64,000 nucleotides of DNA from Gammaproteobacteria bacterium (lineage in GTDB: Bacteria > Gemmatimonadota > Gemmatimonadetes > Longimicrobiales > Gaopeijiaceae): positions 1-64,000 of the forward strand of contig VXNP01000125.1 of assembly GCA_009840525.1 (NCBI GenBank). Reading direction: 5' to 3'. The position numbers were made by a program, and so were the translations under genes. Each line of letters begins with the position of its first letter. The first letter of the stretch is position 1. This document shows positions 1 through 9,900 of this stretch, piece by piece. The notes beneath the pieces are model-generated. The model was not told the DNA's origin, made no database searches, and worked only from the letters and a program-made list of their open reading frames with translations.

Positions 1-1166
1 ACACCCCCCTCGCCCGCCCGGATGGGGTCGACGACGCCGCGTGGGCCCATGTGCGGGCCGCCTTCGACCTCGAAGCCGGCACCGCCTACATGAACAACGC
101 CGGCCTGGGCATGCCGCCCGGGAGCGTCGCGCGAGCGGTCGCCGACGGCTACCAGGCGGTTTCGCGCGAACCCCGGCGGGCCACGGGCGAACTGCGCGAA
201 CTCGTCGCCGGGCGGGTTCGTCCCGGGCTCGCGGCCTTTCTGGACGCCGACGAAGACGAGCTCTCCCTGACCCGCAACGCCACCGAGGCGCTCCACCTCA
301 GCGCCGCCGGCTTCGACCTGCGCCCGGGCGACGAAGTCGTCTTCACCACCCAGGAGCACCCGGCCGGCCGCCGCCCCTGGCAGCTGCGCGCGGCCCGCGA
401 CGGCATCGTGACCCGGGAGGTGTTCATCCCGAGCCCGCTTCCCGGGGCGGCAGAGGTCGTCGAGGCCTTCGAAGCCGCGCTCACTCCCCGCACGCGGGTG
501 ATCGCCTTCTGCCACGTGACGCGCGGCGGCCACCTCTATCCGGTCCGCAGGCTGGCGGCCCTCGCGCGCGACCGGGACATCCTCACCCACGTGGACGGCG
601 CCCAGGCGGTGGGCATGATTCCGGTCGACCTCCACGACCTGGGCTGCGACACCTATTCGGCCAGCCTGCACAAGTGGTTCCTGGGGCCTATGGGTACCGG
701 TTTCCTGTATGTGCGGGCGGGCGGGCGCGAGCGCATCCGCTCCGCCTTCGCCTACGACGCCACGCCCGAAAACCCCGCGTTCGAGCCTCCGGGCACCAAC
801 GATCTGCCGGTCCGCGCCGCCCTGGCCGCCTCCCTGGCGTTCATGGAACAGGTGGGCATCGACCGCGTCGAGGCCCGCACGCGCTTCCTCTCCGATTACC
901 TGAAAGAGCGTCTCGCCGGGATGCCGGGGGCTCGCCTCGTCAGCGGTGCAACCCCCGAGACCAGCGGTCCCGCGTCGACCATCTTCGAGATCGAGGGCGT
1001 CGACGCCGTCGCCTCGGTGCCGGTCATTGCCGAACGCGCCTCCATCCACATCGACGAACATCGCCGCGACGGCCACGAGGCCATTCGCGTCTCCACGCAC
1101 GTGTACAACACCACCGCGGAGATCGACCGCCTCATCGAAGCGCTCGCAGACCTGCGGCCGGCGTAG
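1..1166 (+). CDS. class V aminotransferase, PLP-dependent (5' end outside window)
   Basis: Fold-type I PLP enzyme of the class V aminotransferase / cysteine desulfurase-like group. The first complete codon in frame is at base 3. Visible features are the N-terminal substrate-loop region YMNNAGLGMPP, the conserved TRNATEALH block, DGAQAVG with the PLP-ring Asp, and the Schiff-base lysine in SLHKWFLGPMGTG. A GTG at 51 could start translation, but the frame is open to the window edge and the residues before it (DDAAWAHVRAAFDL) resemble the N-terminal part of this family, so I treat the gene as 5'-truncated by the window. The substrate cannot be told; the isopenicillin-N-epimerase-like subgroup is possible. 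The ABC-F gene follows after 35 bases. A second, divergent class V aminotransferase lies at 58174. Confidence 0.85.
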   Translation, partial: TPLARPDGVDDAAWAHVRAAFDLEAGTAYMNNAGLGMPPGSVARAVADGYQAVSREPRRATGELRELVAGRVRPGLAAFLDADEDELSLTRNATEALHLSAAGFDLRPGDEVVFTTQEHPAGRRPWQLRAARDGIVTREVFIPSPLPGAAEVVEAFEAALTPRTRVIAFCHVTRGGHLYPVRRLAALARDRDILTHVDGAQAVGMIPVDLHDLGCDTYSASLHKWFLGPMGTGFLYVRAGGRERIRSAFAYDATPENPAFEPPGTNDLPVRAALAASLAFMEQVGIDRVEARTRFLSDYLKERLAGMPGARLVSGATPETSGPASTIFEIEGVDAVASVPVIAERASIHIDEHRRDGHEAIRVSTHVYNTTAEIDRLIEALADLRPA

Positions 1167-1201
1167 CAGCCCACCTTGCTCAGGACGCATCCGTCCAGGC
1201 C

Positions 1202-3136
1202 GTGATCTCCACCACCGGCCTCGCCAAGTCCTTCGGCGATCGAACACTCTTCAGCAGTGTCGCGCTGCGCCTCCAGCCCGGCGAGCGCTACGGGCTCGTG
1301 GGCGCCAACGGATCGGGGAAAACGACTCTCCTCAACATCCTGAGCGGCGACGTGGAACCATCCGGAGGCTCGGTCTCCATCCCGCGCGGACTGCGCCTCG
1401 GGGTGCTTCGCCAGGATCAGTTCGCCTACGAGGAAGAAGAAATCCTCCGCGTCGCCATGCGCGGGAACCCGGTGCTCTGGGAGGCGCTGGCGGCCCGCGA
1501 GGCGCTGCTCGCGCACGTGCAGGCGGGCGGCGAATTCGATGCGGACCGCTTTTCACGCCTCGAGGAGGTCGTCGAGCGCCACGATGGCTACACCGCGGAA
1601 GCCAGAGCCGCCGCCATCCTCGAGGGACTTGGCCTTCCCGCCCCCTGCCACCGCGATCCTCTCTCCACGCTCTCCGGGGGATTCAGGCTGCGCGTACTCC
1701 TCGCCCAGGTGCTCGCCGGCGCCCCCGACGCACTCCTGCTCGACGAACCCACCAACCACCTCGACATCCTCTCCATCCGCTGGCTGGAGAAGTTCATGCG
1801 CGACTTCAAGGGTCCGCTGGTGGTCATCTCCCACGATCACCGCTTCCTCGACAACGTCGTCACCCACGTCCTTGACGTGGACTACGAGACCGTCCTCGCC
1901 TATCCGGGGAACTACAGCGCCTTTCAGAAGAGCAAGAGGGCCGAACACGAACGGCGCGAGAAGGAGATCGTTCGTCGCGACCGTGAGATCGCGCACCACC
2001 AGAAGTTCGTGGACCGCTTCCGCGCGAAGGCCAGCAAGGCCCGCCAGGCGCAGAGCAAGCTGAGGCTCATCGAGAAGAAGGCCGCGTCGCTCGACTCGCT
2101 CCCCGGCAGTTCCCGCCGCTATCCGGCATTTCGGTTCGAGCCGGTCCGGGCCAGCGGACGCGAAGTCTTCAAAGCCCGAGGAGTGTGCAAGTCCTTCGGC
2201 GACAACCAGGTGCTCCACGGCGTCGACTTCAGTGTCCGCCGCGGCGATCGCCTGGCCATCCTGGGCCCCAACGGCATCGGCAAGTCCACCCTGCTCAAGA
2301 TCGCGCTCGGCGAAATGCCCGCCGACGCAGGATCCGTGCGCTGGGGATACGAGACCCACGTCGGGTATTTCGCCCAGGACCACGAGGAACAGCTCGACGA
2401 ACCCCGTCGCACCGCGCAGGACTGGATCTGGGATGCCTGTCCGGGACGGGACATCGGCTACGTCCGCGCACAGATGGGCCTTGTGCTCTTCAGCGGAGAC
2501 GACGCCGCCAAGCCCCTCTCGGCGCTGTCGGGAGGAGAGGCCGCGCGCCTGGTGTTCTGCCGGCTGGCCATCCAGCAGCCTAACGTGCTGGTCCTCGACG
2601 AACCCACCAACCACCTCGACCTGGAGTCCATCGAGGCGCTGGTGGAAGCCCTGAAGCGATTCCCCGGCACGCTTATCTTCGTCTCCCACGACCGCTGGTT
2701 CGTCAGCCGGCTCGCGACCCGCATCCTCGAGATCACGCCGCGGGGCGTACGAGACTATCCCGGCACCTACGACGACTACATCCACGCCAGCGGGGACGAT
2801 CACCTGGATGTCGACACGGTGGTGCTCAAGGCTCGGCGGGAGAAGCGAAAAGACCGGGAAGCAGGCGCGCCGCCTTCCTGGAGGCAGCCCTCGAGCAAAC
2901 CCCGCGCGCCCGACCCCGCTACCGAAGCACGGCGGGACCGCGCGCTCGCCCGGCTCGAAGCCATCGAATCCCGGCTTGCCGAAATCGATGCGACCTTTTC
3001 CGACACCGCTTTCTACCAGGACTCCGATCCGGCGGGAATCCGCGAACTTCAGGCCGCGCGCGAACGGCTCGCCGCGCGAGCCGAGCGCCTCACGGAAGAG
3101 TGGATGGCCCTCGAAGAGGAAATGGAGGCGCGCTAA
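1202..3136 (+). CDS. ABC-F family ATPase (Uup/YheS type)
   Basis: Soluble tandem ABC ATPase without membrane segments. ABC-F proteins bind the ribosomal E site and relieve stalling. Domain 1 has Walker A GANGSGKTTLL, signature LSGGFRLRVLLAQ and Walker B LLLDEPTNHLD. A charged linker rich in K/R/E follows (about residues 240-300, the P-site tRNA interaction motif region). Domain 2 has Walker A GPNGIGKSTLL, signature LSGGEAARLVF and Walker B LVLDEPTNHLD. A C-terminal charged, coiled-coil-prone tail (about residues 545-644) is like Uup and YheS. The GTG at 1202 gives MISTTGLAKSFGD, the normal N-terminus of the family, and 644 aa. The open frame continues upstream to base 41, but that part is the shadow of the aminotransferase gene. 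Confidence 0.93.
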   Translation: MISTTGLAKSFGDRTLFSSVALRLQPGERYGLVGANGSGKTTLLNILSGDVEPSGGSVSIPRGLRLGVLRQDQFAYEEEEILRVAMRGNPVLWEALAAREALLAHVQAGGEFDADRFSRLEEVVERHDGYTAEARAAAILEGLGLPAPCHRDPLSTLSGGFRLRVLLAQVLAGAPDALLLDEPTNHLDILSIRWLEKFMRDFKGPLVVISHDHRFLDNVVTHVLDVDYETVLAYPGNYSAFQKSKRAEHERREKEIVRRDREIAHHQKFVDRFRAKASKARQAQSKLRLIEKKAASLDSLPGSSRRYPAFRFEPVRASGREVFKARGVCKSFGDNQVLHGVDFSVRRGDRLAILGPNGIGKSTLLKIALGEMPADAGSVRWGYETHVGYFAQDHEEQLDEPRRTAQDWIWDACPGRDIGYVRAQMGLVLFSGDDAAKPLSALSGGEAARLVFCRLAIQQPNVLVLDEPTNHLDLESIEALVEALKRFPGTLIFVSHDRWFVSRLATRILEITPRGVRDYPGTYDDYIHASGDDHLDVDTVVLKARREKRKDREAGAPPSWRQPSSKPRAPDPATEARRDRALARLEAIESRLAEIDATFSDTAFYQDSDPAGIRELQAARERLAARAERLTEEWMALEEEMEAR

Positions 3137-3293
3137 TGGCGAAGCCCGGGGCTTCGCTGTAGAATCAAGGCTGCGGGGTTGTCTCCGCCCGGCTTGGCGT
3201 GCGTCCCGCAGGGACGGGCCTGCGGGCGGAGGAGCTCGAGCATAAACGGACTCGCCATGGGCGCGGGTCAGTCAGAGAAGCGGGGACGAGGGC

Positions 3294-5831
3294 ATGAGAG
3301 TATTCGCATCGATCGCGGTGGTGGCGGGCATCGGGACGGCGGCTGCAGGCCCAGGCGATTCCGGAAGCGCCACCTCGACCTACCATCCCGGCAATGCGGA
3401 GTACGGAGTCGCCCGGATGTTGGCGGACGATGCGTCGGGCGCTGCCGGTCGCGCCCTCCCTCCGGCGGCGGCCGGCATCGCGTCCGGCGCCGCCGATCTG
3501 CCCGACGCCACCCTCACCGCAGTCGTTCAGCGCTACTGCCAGGTCTGCCACAACGACGCGCTGCTGACCGGCAACCTGTCCCTGGCCGGCTTCGACATCG
3601 ACGACCTGGCCGCGCGCGCCGTGACCGTGGAGAAGATGATCCTCAAGCTGCGCGCCGGGATGATGCCCCCGCCGGGGATGCCCCGCCCCGTCGGCGACAC
3701 CCTCGAGCTCCTGGTCACCACGCTCGAGGATCGCATGGACGCCGCGATCGCGGCCAACCCCAATCCCGGCGCCCGTTCCTTCCAGCGCCTGAACCGCGCG
3801 GAATACGAACGCTCGGTCAAGGACCTCCTCGATCTCGACATCGACGCGGGCGAATACCTCCCGCTCGACACCAAGAGCGCGAACTTCGACAACATCGCCG
3901 ACGCCCAGATGCTCTCGCCTACCCTGCTGGAGGCCTACCTGAACGGGGCCAGCGGCATCGCCAGGCTGGCGCTGGGCGACGCGGCCGCCACCGCGAGCGA
4001 GACCCAGTACCAGGTCTCCCGCTGGGCCTCGCAGACCGAACGGGTGGAAGGCGCCCCCTACGGCACCCGCGGCGGCATCAGCGTCGAGCACAACTTCCCG
4101 GCGGACGGCGCGTACGTGTTCCGGGTCTCGTTCCACCACGAAACCACCGGAACCCTCGTGGGCAACGGCCGCAACGCGCTGCTCACGGACGAATCACCCG
4201 AGCAGCTCGAGATCTCAATCGACGGCGAGCGGGTGGCGGTCCTCGAACTCGACCGCTGGATGCACGTCTCCGACCCGAACGGCGTCGAGATGCGCACGGA
4301 GCCGGTGTTCGTGCGCTCCGGCAACCACCGGGTGACCGCCGCCTTCCTGAAGTACGCGGAAGGCCCGGTCCAGGACCTGATCTCCCCCCACGACTGGTCG
4401 CTCGCGAGCACGGCCATCGCCGGCACCTACGGCCTGCTGGCGCTGCCGCATCTGCGCGACCTGGTCATCGGTGGCCCCTTCAACCCCACCGGGGTGTCGG
4501 AGACCGCCAGCCGCCGGGCCATCTTCACCTGCCGGCCCACGGAGCCCTCGGAGGAAACCGCCTGCGCGACCGAGATCATCTCCCGGCTTGGGCAGAAGGC
4601 GTTCCGCCGACCGCTGGTCGATGAGGACATGATCGCGCTGATGGCGTTCTTCCGCACCGGCGCCGAGGAGGGCGGCTTCGAGGCGGGCATCGGCACGGCG
4701 CTGGAGGCCATCCTCGCGAGCCCGCACTTCGTCTTCCGGTTTGAAGAGCCGCCCTCGAGCACGCGCGCCGACGGAGGCTACCGGATCCGCGACATCGACC
4801 TCGCCGCGCGCCTGTCGTTCTTCCTGTGGGGCACCGCGCCCGACGAGGAGCTGATGCAGGAGGCCGTGGAGGGCCGGCTGTCGGATCCGACTGTGCTCGA
4901 CGCCCAGGTGACGCGCATGCTGGCCGACCCGCGCGCCGAGGCGCTGGGAACGCGCTTCGCCGCCCAGTGGCTGCGCCTGCAGGACCTTGAGAAGATCAAC
5001 CCCAACGTTCGCCTGCAGCCCGACTTCTACCAGCAGTTGCGCGAGTCGATGTACCGCGAGACCGAACTGTTCTTCTACAACCTGGTTCGGGAGGACCGCA
5101 GCGTCTTCGACCTCTACAGCGCGGACTACACCTTCGTGGACGAACGGCTGGCGCGGCACTACGGCATCCCGGATGTGGCAGGCGATCATTTCCGCCGGGT
5201 TGAGTACCCGGACGAAAACCGGCGCGGGCTGTTCGGCCACGGCAGCATTCTGACGCTCACCTCGCACGCCGGGCGCACCTCGCCGGTGCTGCGGGGCAAA
5301 TGGGTCATGGAGGTGCTTCTCGGCACCCCGCCGCCACCTCCGCCGCCGGGCGTGCCCGACCTCGAGGAAACCGAGGAATCGGCGGACGGGCGAATGCTGA
5401 CCACCCGCGAGCGCATGGCGATGCATGCCGCCAACCCGGTGTGCAACGCCTGCCACCAGTTCATGGACCCCATCGGACTCGCTCTCGACAACTTCGGGGT
5501 GTCCGGGAAGTGGCGCATTCGAGAGAACGGCATGCCGCTCGACACCCGGGGCACGTTCTACGACACGACGCCGGTCTCGACTCCGGCCGAGCTGCGGCAG
5601 GCACTACTCAAGCGCCCGGATCCCCTGATTCGCACCTTCACCGCCAACCTCATGGCCTACGCGCTGGGACGGCGGGTGGAGTACTACGATCAGCCGCGCA
5701 TTCGGGCCATCGTACGCGAAGCCGAGCAACAGGATTACCGCATCTCGGCGTTCATCCGGGGCGTCATCGAAAGCGATGCCTTCCAGATGAGCGGGCCCGA
5801 GCCCGCAGTCGCGGAGAGCCAAGGAAACTGA
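3294..5831 (+). CDS. DUF1592/DUF1588-family diheme cytochrome, cassette 1
   Basis: Exported 845-aa haem protein, first gene of cassette 1. The N-terminus (MRVFASIAVVAGIGTAAAG) is a signal peptide. Haem site 1 is CQVCH near residue 82, haem site 2 CNACH near residue 717. Between them the family blocks run in order: DUF1587-like RLNRAEYERSVKDLLDLD (about 165-185), a beta-rich stretch (about 250-360), DUF1595-like AFRRP (about 435), DUF1592-like SPHFVFRFEEPP to FFLWG (about 478-515), DUF1588-like SPVLRGKWVMEVLLG with a seven-Pro run (about 670-690), and DUF1585-like C-terminus. These domain names describe families without proven function, common in Planctomycetes, Acidobacteria and related phyla. 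The DUF1552 gene follows after 24 bases. The ATG at 3294 is preceded by a GAGG-like ribosome site and gives the signal peptide. Confidence 0.9.
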   Translation: MRVFASIAVVAGIGTAAAGPGDSGSATSTYHPGNAEYGVARMLADDASGAAGRALPPAAAGIASGAADLPDATLTAVVQRYCQVCHNDALLTGNLSLAGFDIDDLAARAVTVEKMILKLRAGMMPPPGMPRPVGDTLELLVTTLEDRMDAAIAANPNPGARSFQRLNRAEYERSVKDLLDLDIDAGEYLPLDTKSANFDNIADAQMLSPTLLEAYLNGASGIARLALGDAAATASETQYQVSRWASQTERVEGAPYGTRGGISVEHNFPADGAYVFRVSFHHETTGTLVGNGRNALLTDESPEQLEISIDGERVAVLELDRWMHVSDPNGVEMRTEPVFVRSGNHRVTAAFLKYAEGPVQDLISPHDWSLASTAIAGTYGLLALPHLRDLVIGGPFNPTGVSETASRRAIFTCRPTEPSEETACATEIISRLGQKAFRRPLVDEDMIALMAFFRTGAEEGGFEAGIGTALEAILASPHFVFRFEEPPSSTRADGGYRIRDIDLAARLSFFLWGTAPDEELMQEAVEGRLSDPTVLDAQVTRMLADPRAEALGTRFAAQWLRLQDLEKINPNVRLQPDFYQQLRESMYRETELFFYNLVREDRSVFDLYSADYTFVDERLARHYGIPDVAGDHFRRVEYPDENRRGLFGHGSILTLTSHAGRTSPVLRGKWVMEVLLGTPPPPPPPGVPDLEETEESADGRMLTTRERMAMHAANPVCNACHQFMDPIGLALDNFGVSGKWRIRENGMPLDTRGTFYDTTPVSTPAELRQALLKRPDPLIRTFTANLMAYALGRRVEYYDQPRIRAIVREAEQQDYRISAFIRGVIESDAFQMSGPEPAVAESQGN

Positions 5832-5855
5832 AACGCCATTCCAGTGGAGACATCG

Positions 5856-7274
5856 ATGCACTTCATCACCGGAAAGCACATCCCCCGGCGCACCTTTCTG
5901 CGGGGCATGGGCGCCACCGTCGCGCTGCCCATGCTCGACGCCATGATCCCGGCGGGCCGCACCTGGTCGCGGGCGGCACGCAACGAAGATCCCACCCGGC
6001 TCATCGCCATCGAGATCGTCCACGGATCGGCCGGCGCCAACGAGTGGGGCGCCACCCAGAACCTCTGGTCGCCCGCCGCCACCGGTAGCGACTTCGACCT
6101 GGGTCCCAGTTCGCTCGCCCCGCTGGAGCGCTATCGCGACTACCTCACCATCTTCAGCAACACCGACGTCGCGAACGCCGAGGCCTACCAGCCCAAGGAG
6201 ATCGGCGGCGACCACTTCCGGTCGAGCGCCGTCTTCCTCACGCAGGCCCATCCCAAGCAGACCGAGGCCTCGGACGTCTACGTCGGCACCTCGCTCGACC
6301 AGCTGCACGCGCAGCGCTTCGGGCAGGACACGCCCATACCGTCCATGCAGCTCTGCATCGAGAACGTGGATCAGGCCGGCGGGTGCGCGTACGGCTACGC
6401 CTGCGTCTACACCGACACCATAAGCTGGGCCTCCCCCACCGAGCCGCTGCCGATGATCCGCGATCCGCGCATCGCCTTCGACCAGCTCTTCGGCGCGGGC
6501 GGAACCGCGGAGGAGCGCGCCGCCCGGCGCCGCACCAGCCGCAGCATCCTCGACTGGATCGCCCGCGACGTGGCCAGGTTGAAGCAGGAGCTCCGGCCCT
6601 CGGACCGGCAGCGCATCGACCAGTACCTGGAGAACGTGCGCGAGATCGAGCGCCGCATCGAGCGCATCGAGGCACACAACACGAGCGGAGAGGCGAGGGA
6701 GCTCCCCGAAGCCCCCGCCGGGGTCCCGGACTCTTTCACCGAGCACGTCGAGACGATGTTCGACCTGCAGGCGCTGGCCTTCGCCTCCGACATGACGCGT
6801 GTCTTCTCCTTCAAGCTGGGAAGGGACGCCTCTTCCCGGGTCTATCCCGAGAGCGGCACCGACAAGCCCTTCCATCCGGCGTCGCACCACGGCGGAAACC
6901 CGCAGGGGGTGCTCGACTTCGCCACGATCAACAAGTACCACGTCAGCATGCTGCCCTACCTCATGGACCGCCTGCGCGAGAACATGGAGGGCGACACGCA
7001 TCTGCTCGACAAGACCATGATCATCTACGGCTCACCAATGGCCGACGGGAACCTGCACAACCACCGCAGATGCCCGCTGATCACCCTGGGCGGGTCCCAC
7101 GGCAAGGTCCAGGGCAACCTCCATCTCAAGGCTCCCGACGGTACGCCCATGGCGAACGTCATGCTGAGCCTGCTGCACGCCCTCGGCCACGACGACATGA
7201 CCAGCTTCGGCGACAGCACCAGCGCGTTCCCCCTAGGGATGCCGGGCGTGCTGGCCGCACAAAGCAGCTCTTGA
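5856..7274 (+). CDS. DUF1552 Tat-exported protein, cassette 1
   Basis: 472-aa DUF1552 protein. The N-terminus MHFITGKHIPRRTFLRG carries a twin-arginine-like motif followed by the moderately hydrophobic ATVALPMLDAMIPAG, so export by Tat is likely. His/Asp-rich blocks conserved in all four copies here are GGDHFRSS (about 115), SHHGGN (about 345) and YGSPMADGNLHNHRRCP (about 390-406); the last resembles metal-site regions of the DUF1501/DUF1552 and alkaline-phosphatase-like group. The enzymatic role is unknown. I chose the ATG at 5856, not the GTG at 5844, because the other three paralogues start at the equivalent residue. It lies 24 bases after the diheme gene and 51 before the ankyrin gene. 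Confidence 0.88.
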   Translation: MHFITGKHIPRRTFLRGMGATVALPMLDAMIPAGRTWSRAARNEDPTRLIAIEIVHGSAGANEWGATQNLWSPAATGSDFDLGPSSLAPLERYRDYLTIFSNTDVANAEAYQPKEIGGDHFRSSAVFLTQAHPKQTEASDVYVGTSLDQLHAQRFGQDTPIPSMQLCIENVDQAGGCAYGYACVYTDTISWASPTEPLPMIRDPRIAFDQLFGAGGTAEERAARRRTSRSILDWIARDVARLKQELRPSDRQRIDQYLENVREIERRIERIEAHNTSGEARELPEAPAGVPDSFTEHVETMFDLQALAFASDMTRVFSFKLGRDASSRVYPESGTDKPFHPASHHGGNPQGVLDFATINKYHVSMLPYLMDRLRENMEGDTHLLDKTMIIYGSPMADGNLHNHRRCPLITLGGSHGKVQGNLHLKAPDGTPMANVMLSLLHALGHDDMTSFGDSTSAFPLGMPGVLAAQSSS

Positions 7275-7325
7275 AGGCACGGAGCGTTTCCTGAGAACGA
7301 GCGCATTCCGATGGAGAGGAAGGCG

Positions 7326-9086
7326 ATGAAAAAGCTTCCGCGCACGATTGCCACGCTGCTTCTGACCCTCGTGGTCCTGGCCGCCGCGCCGCCTCCGGAC
7401 TCCCCGGTCGCGGACGCCGCCATGCGCGGCGACCTGGATGCGGTGCGCTCGCTGATCAACCAGGGTGCAGACGTCAACGGCGCCCAGGGCGATGGCATGA
7501 CCGCGCTGCACTGGGCGGCCGAGAACGGGAGCGCCGCCACCGCCGAACTGCTGCTCAGCGCCGGAGCGAACCTGTCCGCGGTCACCCGGCTGGGCGGCTA
7601 CACCCCGCTGCACCTGGCCGCCAAGGCCGGAAGCGCGGAGGTCGTGCGCGCGTTCCTCGCGGCGGGAGCGAACCCGCGCGCCGCCACCACCACCGGAGGC
7701 GCCACCGCGCTGCACTTCGCCGCCGCCGCCGGCAGCGGTGAAGCCGTGAAGGCGCTGATCGACCACGGCGCAGACCCGAACGCGGTGGAATCCGCCTGGG
7801 CGCAGACGCCCCTCATGTTCGCGGCGGCGTCCGACCGCGCGGGAGCGATCCACGCCCTCGTGGACGGCGGGGCGGATCCCTCCATCACCGCCCGCGTGAT
7901 CGACATCGCGGCGCGTGACGGGGAAGACCGCGAGGCGCAGCGCCGCCGCGACGAACGGGTGGAGGCGCTCCAGCAGCTGCAGGGCGGGACCGGTGGCGGA
8001 CGCCCTGCCCAGGCCCAGCCCGAACCCACGGTCAGCACCCTTCTGAACCCGGACGAGCCCCCGCCGTCGCTGGCGCGCGACCGCGACCGGACGGTGCCCC
8101 AGCCGCTCTCCCACGCGGACCTGGTCGGCCACTACGGCGGGCTTACCGCGCTCCTGATGGCCGTGCGCGACGGCCGGCGCGCTGCCGCCGAGGCGCTCCT
8201 CGACCGTGGCGCCGACATCAACCGGGTGAGCGCCGGAGACCGTACCAGCCCGCTCCTCATGGCCACCCTGAACGGCCACTTCGACCTTGCTCGGGTCCTT
8301 TTCGACCGCGGCGCCGACATCACCCTGGCGAGCGACGCCGGGGCGACCCCCCTGTACGGGGTGCTCAACACCCAGTGGATCCCCAAGTCACGGCATCCGC
8401 AGCCGACCGACTACACCCAGCAGGAGACCACCTACCTGGAGTTGATTGAGATCTTCCTCGAGGCCGGCGCGGACCCCAACGTGCGCCTCCACAAGACCCT
8501 GTGGTACACGGAGTTCGGACGCAGCTTCCTGAGCGTCGACCGCATGGGCGCAACGCCCTTCTGGCGCGCCGCGTTCGCGCTGGACGTCACGGCGATGAAG
8601 CTGCTGGTCGCGCACGGGGCCGATCCCCACATCCCCACGGTAAACGCCCCCCGCCGCTTCCGCCGCGCCGGCCGTGCCGACATGTCCGGGCTGCCCCCCG
8701 TCCCGATCGGCGGACCAGGTTCCTGGCCCATCCACGCGGCGTCGGGCATCACCTACGGCGAAGGCTTCGCCGCCAACGTCCACCGCCACGTACCCGAGGC
8801 GTGGGTTCCCGCGGTACGCTATCTGGTCGAGGAACTGGGCGCCGACGTAAACGCGCGCGACCGCAACGGCTACACCGCCGTGCACCACGCCGCCGCCCGG
8901 GGAGACAACGAGCTGATCCTCTACCTGGTCAGCCAAGGCGCCGACGTCACCGCCGTGAGCCGAAGCGGCCAGACCACCGCCGACATGGCGAACGGTCCGG
9001 TACAGCGCATCCTGCCCTTCCCGAGCACGGTCGAACTCCTTGAGTCGCTCGGATCCCACAACAACAACAACTGTGTAGCCTGCTGA
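7326..9086 (+). CDS. secreted ankyrin-repeat protein with terminal CxxC, cassette 1
   Basis: 586-aa protein with a signal peptide (MKKLPRTIATLLLTLVVLAA) and ankyrin repeats in two blocks. Five repeats lie at about residues 28-195, with hallmarks such as GMTALHWAAENG and TPLHLAAKAGS. A variable linker (about 196-262) is followed by further repeats. The later block has an unusual conserved insertion with FWRA, GGPGSWPIHAASG and the HRHVPEAW motif (HxHxPxxW). The protein ends LESLGSHNNNNCVAC-stop. The ATG at 7326 is preferred over 7311 because AGGAAGG sits just upstream and a clean signal peptide results. Ankyrin repeats bind proteins; the partner is presumably a cassette product, which is inference. 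Function unknown. Confidence 0.88.
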   Translation: MKKLPRTIATLLLTLVVLAAAPPPDSPVADAAMRGDLDAVRSLINQGADVNGAQGDGMTALHWAAENGSAATAELLLSAGANLSAVTRLGGYTPLHLAAKAGSAEVVRAFLAAGANPRAATTTGGATALHFAAAAGSGEAVKALIDHGADPNAVESAWAQTPLMFAAASDRAGAIHALVDGGADPSITARVIDIAARDGEDREAQRRRDERVEALQQLQGGTGGGRPAQAQPEPTVSTLLNPDEPPPSLARDRDRTVPQPLSHADLVGHYGGLTALLMAVRDGRRAAAEALLDRGADINRVSAGDRTSPLLMATLNGHFDLARVLFDRGADITLASDAGATPLYGVLNTQWIPKSRHPQPTDYTQQETTYLELIEIFLEAGADPNVRLHKTLWYTEFGRSFLSVDRMGATPFWRAAFALDVTAMKLLVAHGADPHIPTVNAPRRFRRAGRADMSGLPPVPIGGPGSWPIHAASGITYGEGFAANVHRHVPEAWVPAVRYLVEELGADVNARDRNGYTAVHHAAARGDNELILYLVSQGADVTAVSRSGQTTADMANGPVQRILPFPSTVELLESLGSHNNNNCVAC

Positions 9087-9139
9087 CCCGGGAGCCCCGC
9101 CCAGGAGTTCTCCCGCGGATGGTGGGAGGGAGAAAACGA

Positions 9140-9649
9140 ATGACTGCAACCACGTGTGTCCTGCGCCGGTGCCGCAATCTCACGGGCATGTCGGTGCTTC
9201 TTCTCGCCGTCGGAGGATGCTTTTCCTACTCGACGGTGCCGCTGGAGACGATCGCCCCCGACCAGCAGGCGCGCTTTATCCTCGACCAGGAAGCCTTTGG
9301 ACGAGTGATGAACCAGGCAGCCATGGAGGGGTTTCCGGTCCAGATGATGAACCTGTCCGGCAACCGCATCAGCGGCCGGGTGGCCGGCATTTCCGCCGAA
9401 AACGTCACCATCCAGTTGCGCGGCGCCGGCGCGTCGGTGTTGAGCACCCAGGTGGCGACCAGCGCGATTCAGGAGGCGGCGATCCGGGAATTCGACCGCA
9501 CCAACACCATCATCACACTCGGCGCGAGCCTGGGCGTGGCTGCCCTCATGATCCAGGGGGGTGTGTTTCCGGGCGGCACGCAAGGCACCGGTGACGTGGA
9601 TCCGGAAAACATGATCGGCTTGCGCCTTTTTTCCATTTCCGTGCCCTGA
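9140..9649 (+). CDS. small lipoprotein upstream of SusC (type A)
   Basis: 169-aa predicted lipoprotein: hydrophobic leader MSVLLLAVGGC gives a lipobox, then CFSYSTVPLETIAPDQQARF. The middle contains a GNRISGRVAGISAENVTIQL segment, and the end has FDRTNT followed by a hydrophobic stretch (TLGASLGVAALMIQGG). The same architecture (C-F-x-Y after the lipobox, beta-rich middle, polar turn, hydrophobic helix near the C-terminus) occurs in the lipoprotein at 56557-57072, which also sits just upstream of a SusC/SusD pair. The start at 9140 is preceded by GGGAGGGAG; 9119 is a weaker option. No known function; recurring in Gemmatimonadota-like genomes by my recollection. Confidence 0.75.
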   Translation: MTATTCVLRRCRNLTGMSVLLLAVGGCFSYSTVPLETIAPDQQARFILDQEAFGRVMNQAAMEGFPVQMMNLSGNRISGRVAGISAENVTIQLRGAGASVLSTQVATSAIQEAAIREFDRTNTIITLGASLGVAALMIQGGVFPGGTQGTGDVDPENMIGLRLFSISVP

Positions 9650-9900
9650 CGACGAACCGCAGTCTGGCCACCAGGCGTTGTTTCTCGCCCGGCGGGCCGC
9701 GCAACGAGACGACAGGCAACGAAACTGTCACCCCTTGCGCGTCGCGCGAACGGGCTTCATTCTGATCGGGTTGCGCCCGGACGCCGGGCAGGGCTGTCTG
9801 TGCTATACGGGCACAGGCTCACGCGCTGGCCGGTTCCGGAGGGGGCGGAGGGGATTGTAAACCGGTGGCAGGAACGCCACCCCAGAGGAAGGAGAGTGTT

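Noticed and set aside
41-1201. N-terminal extension of the ABC-F gene
   Set aside because: It overlaps the class V aminotransferase in another frame and has Arg/Pro/His-rich shadow composition; the ABC domain starts at 1202.
9650-9900. Promoter TTGCGC...TATACG before SusC 1
   Set aside because: The spacing of 27 bases is outside the usual range, so it is not reported as a feature.
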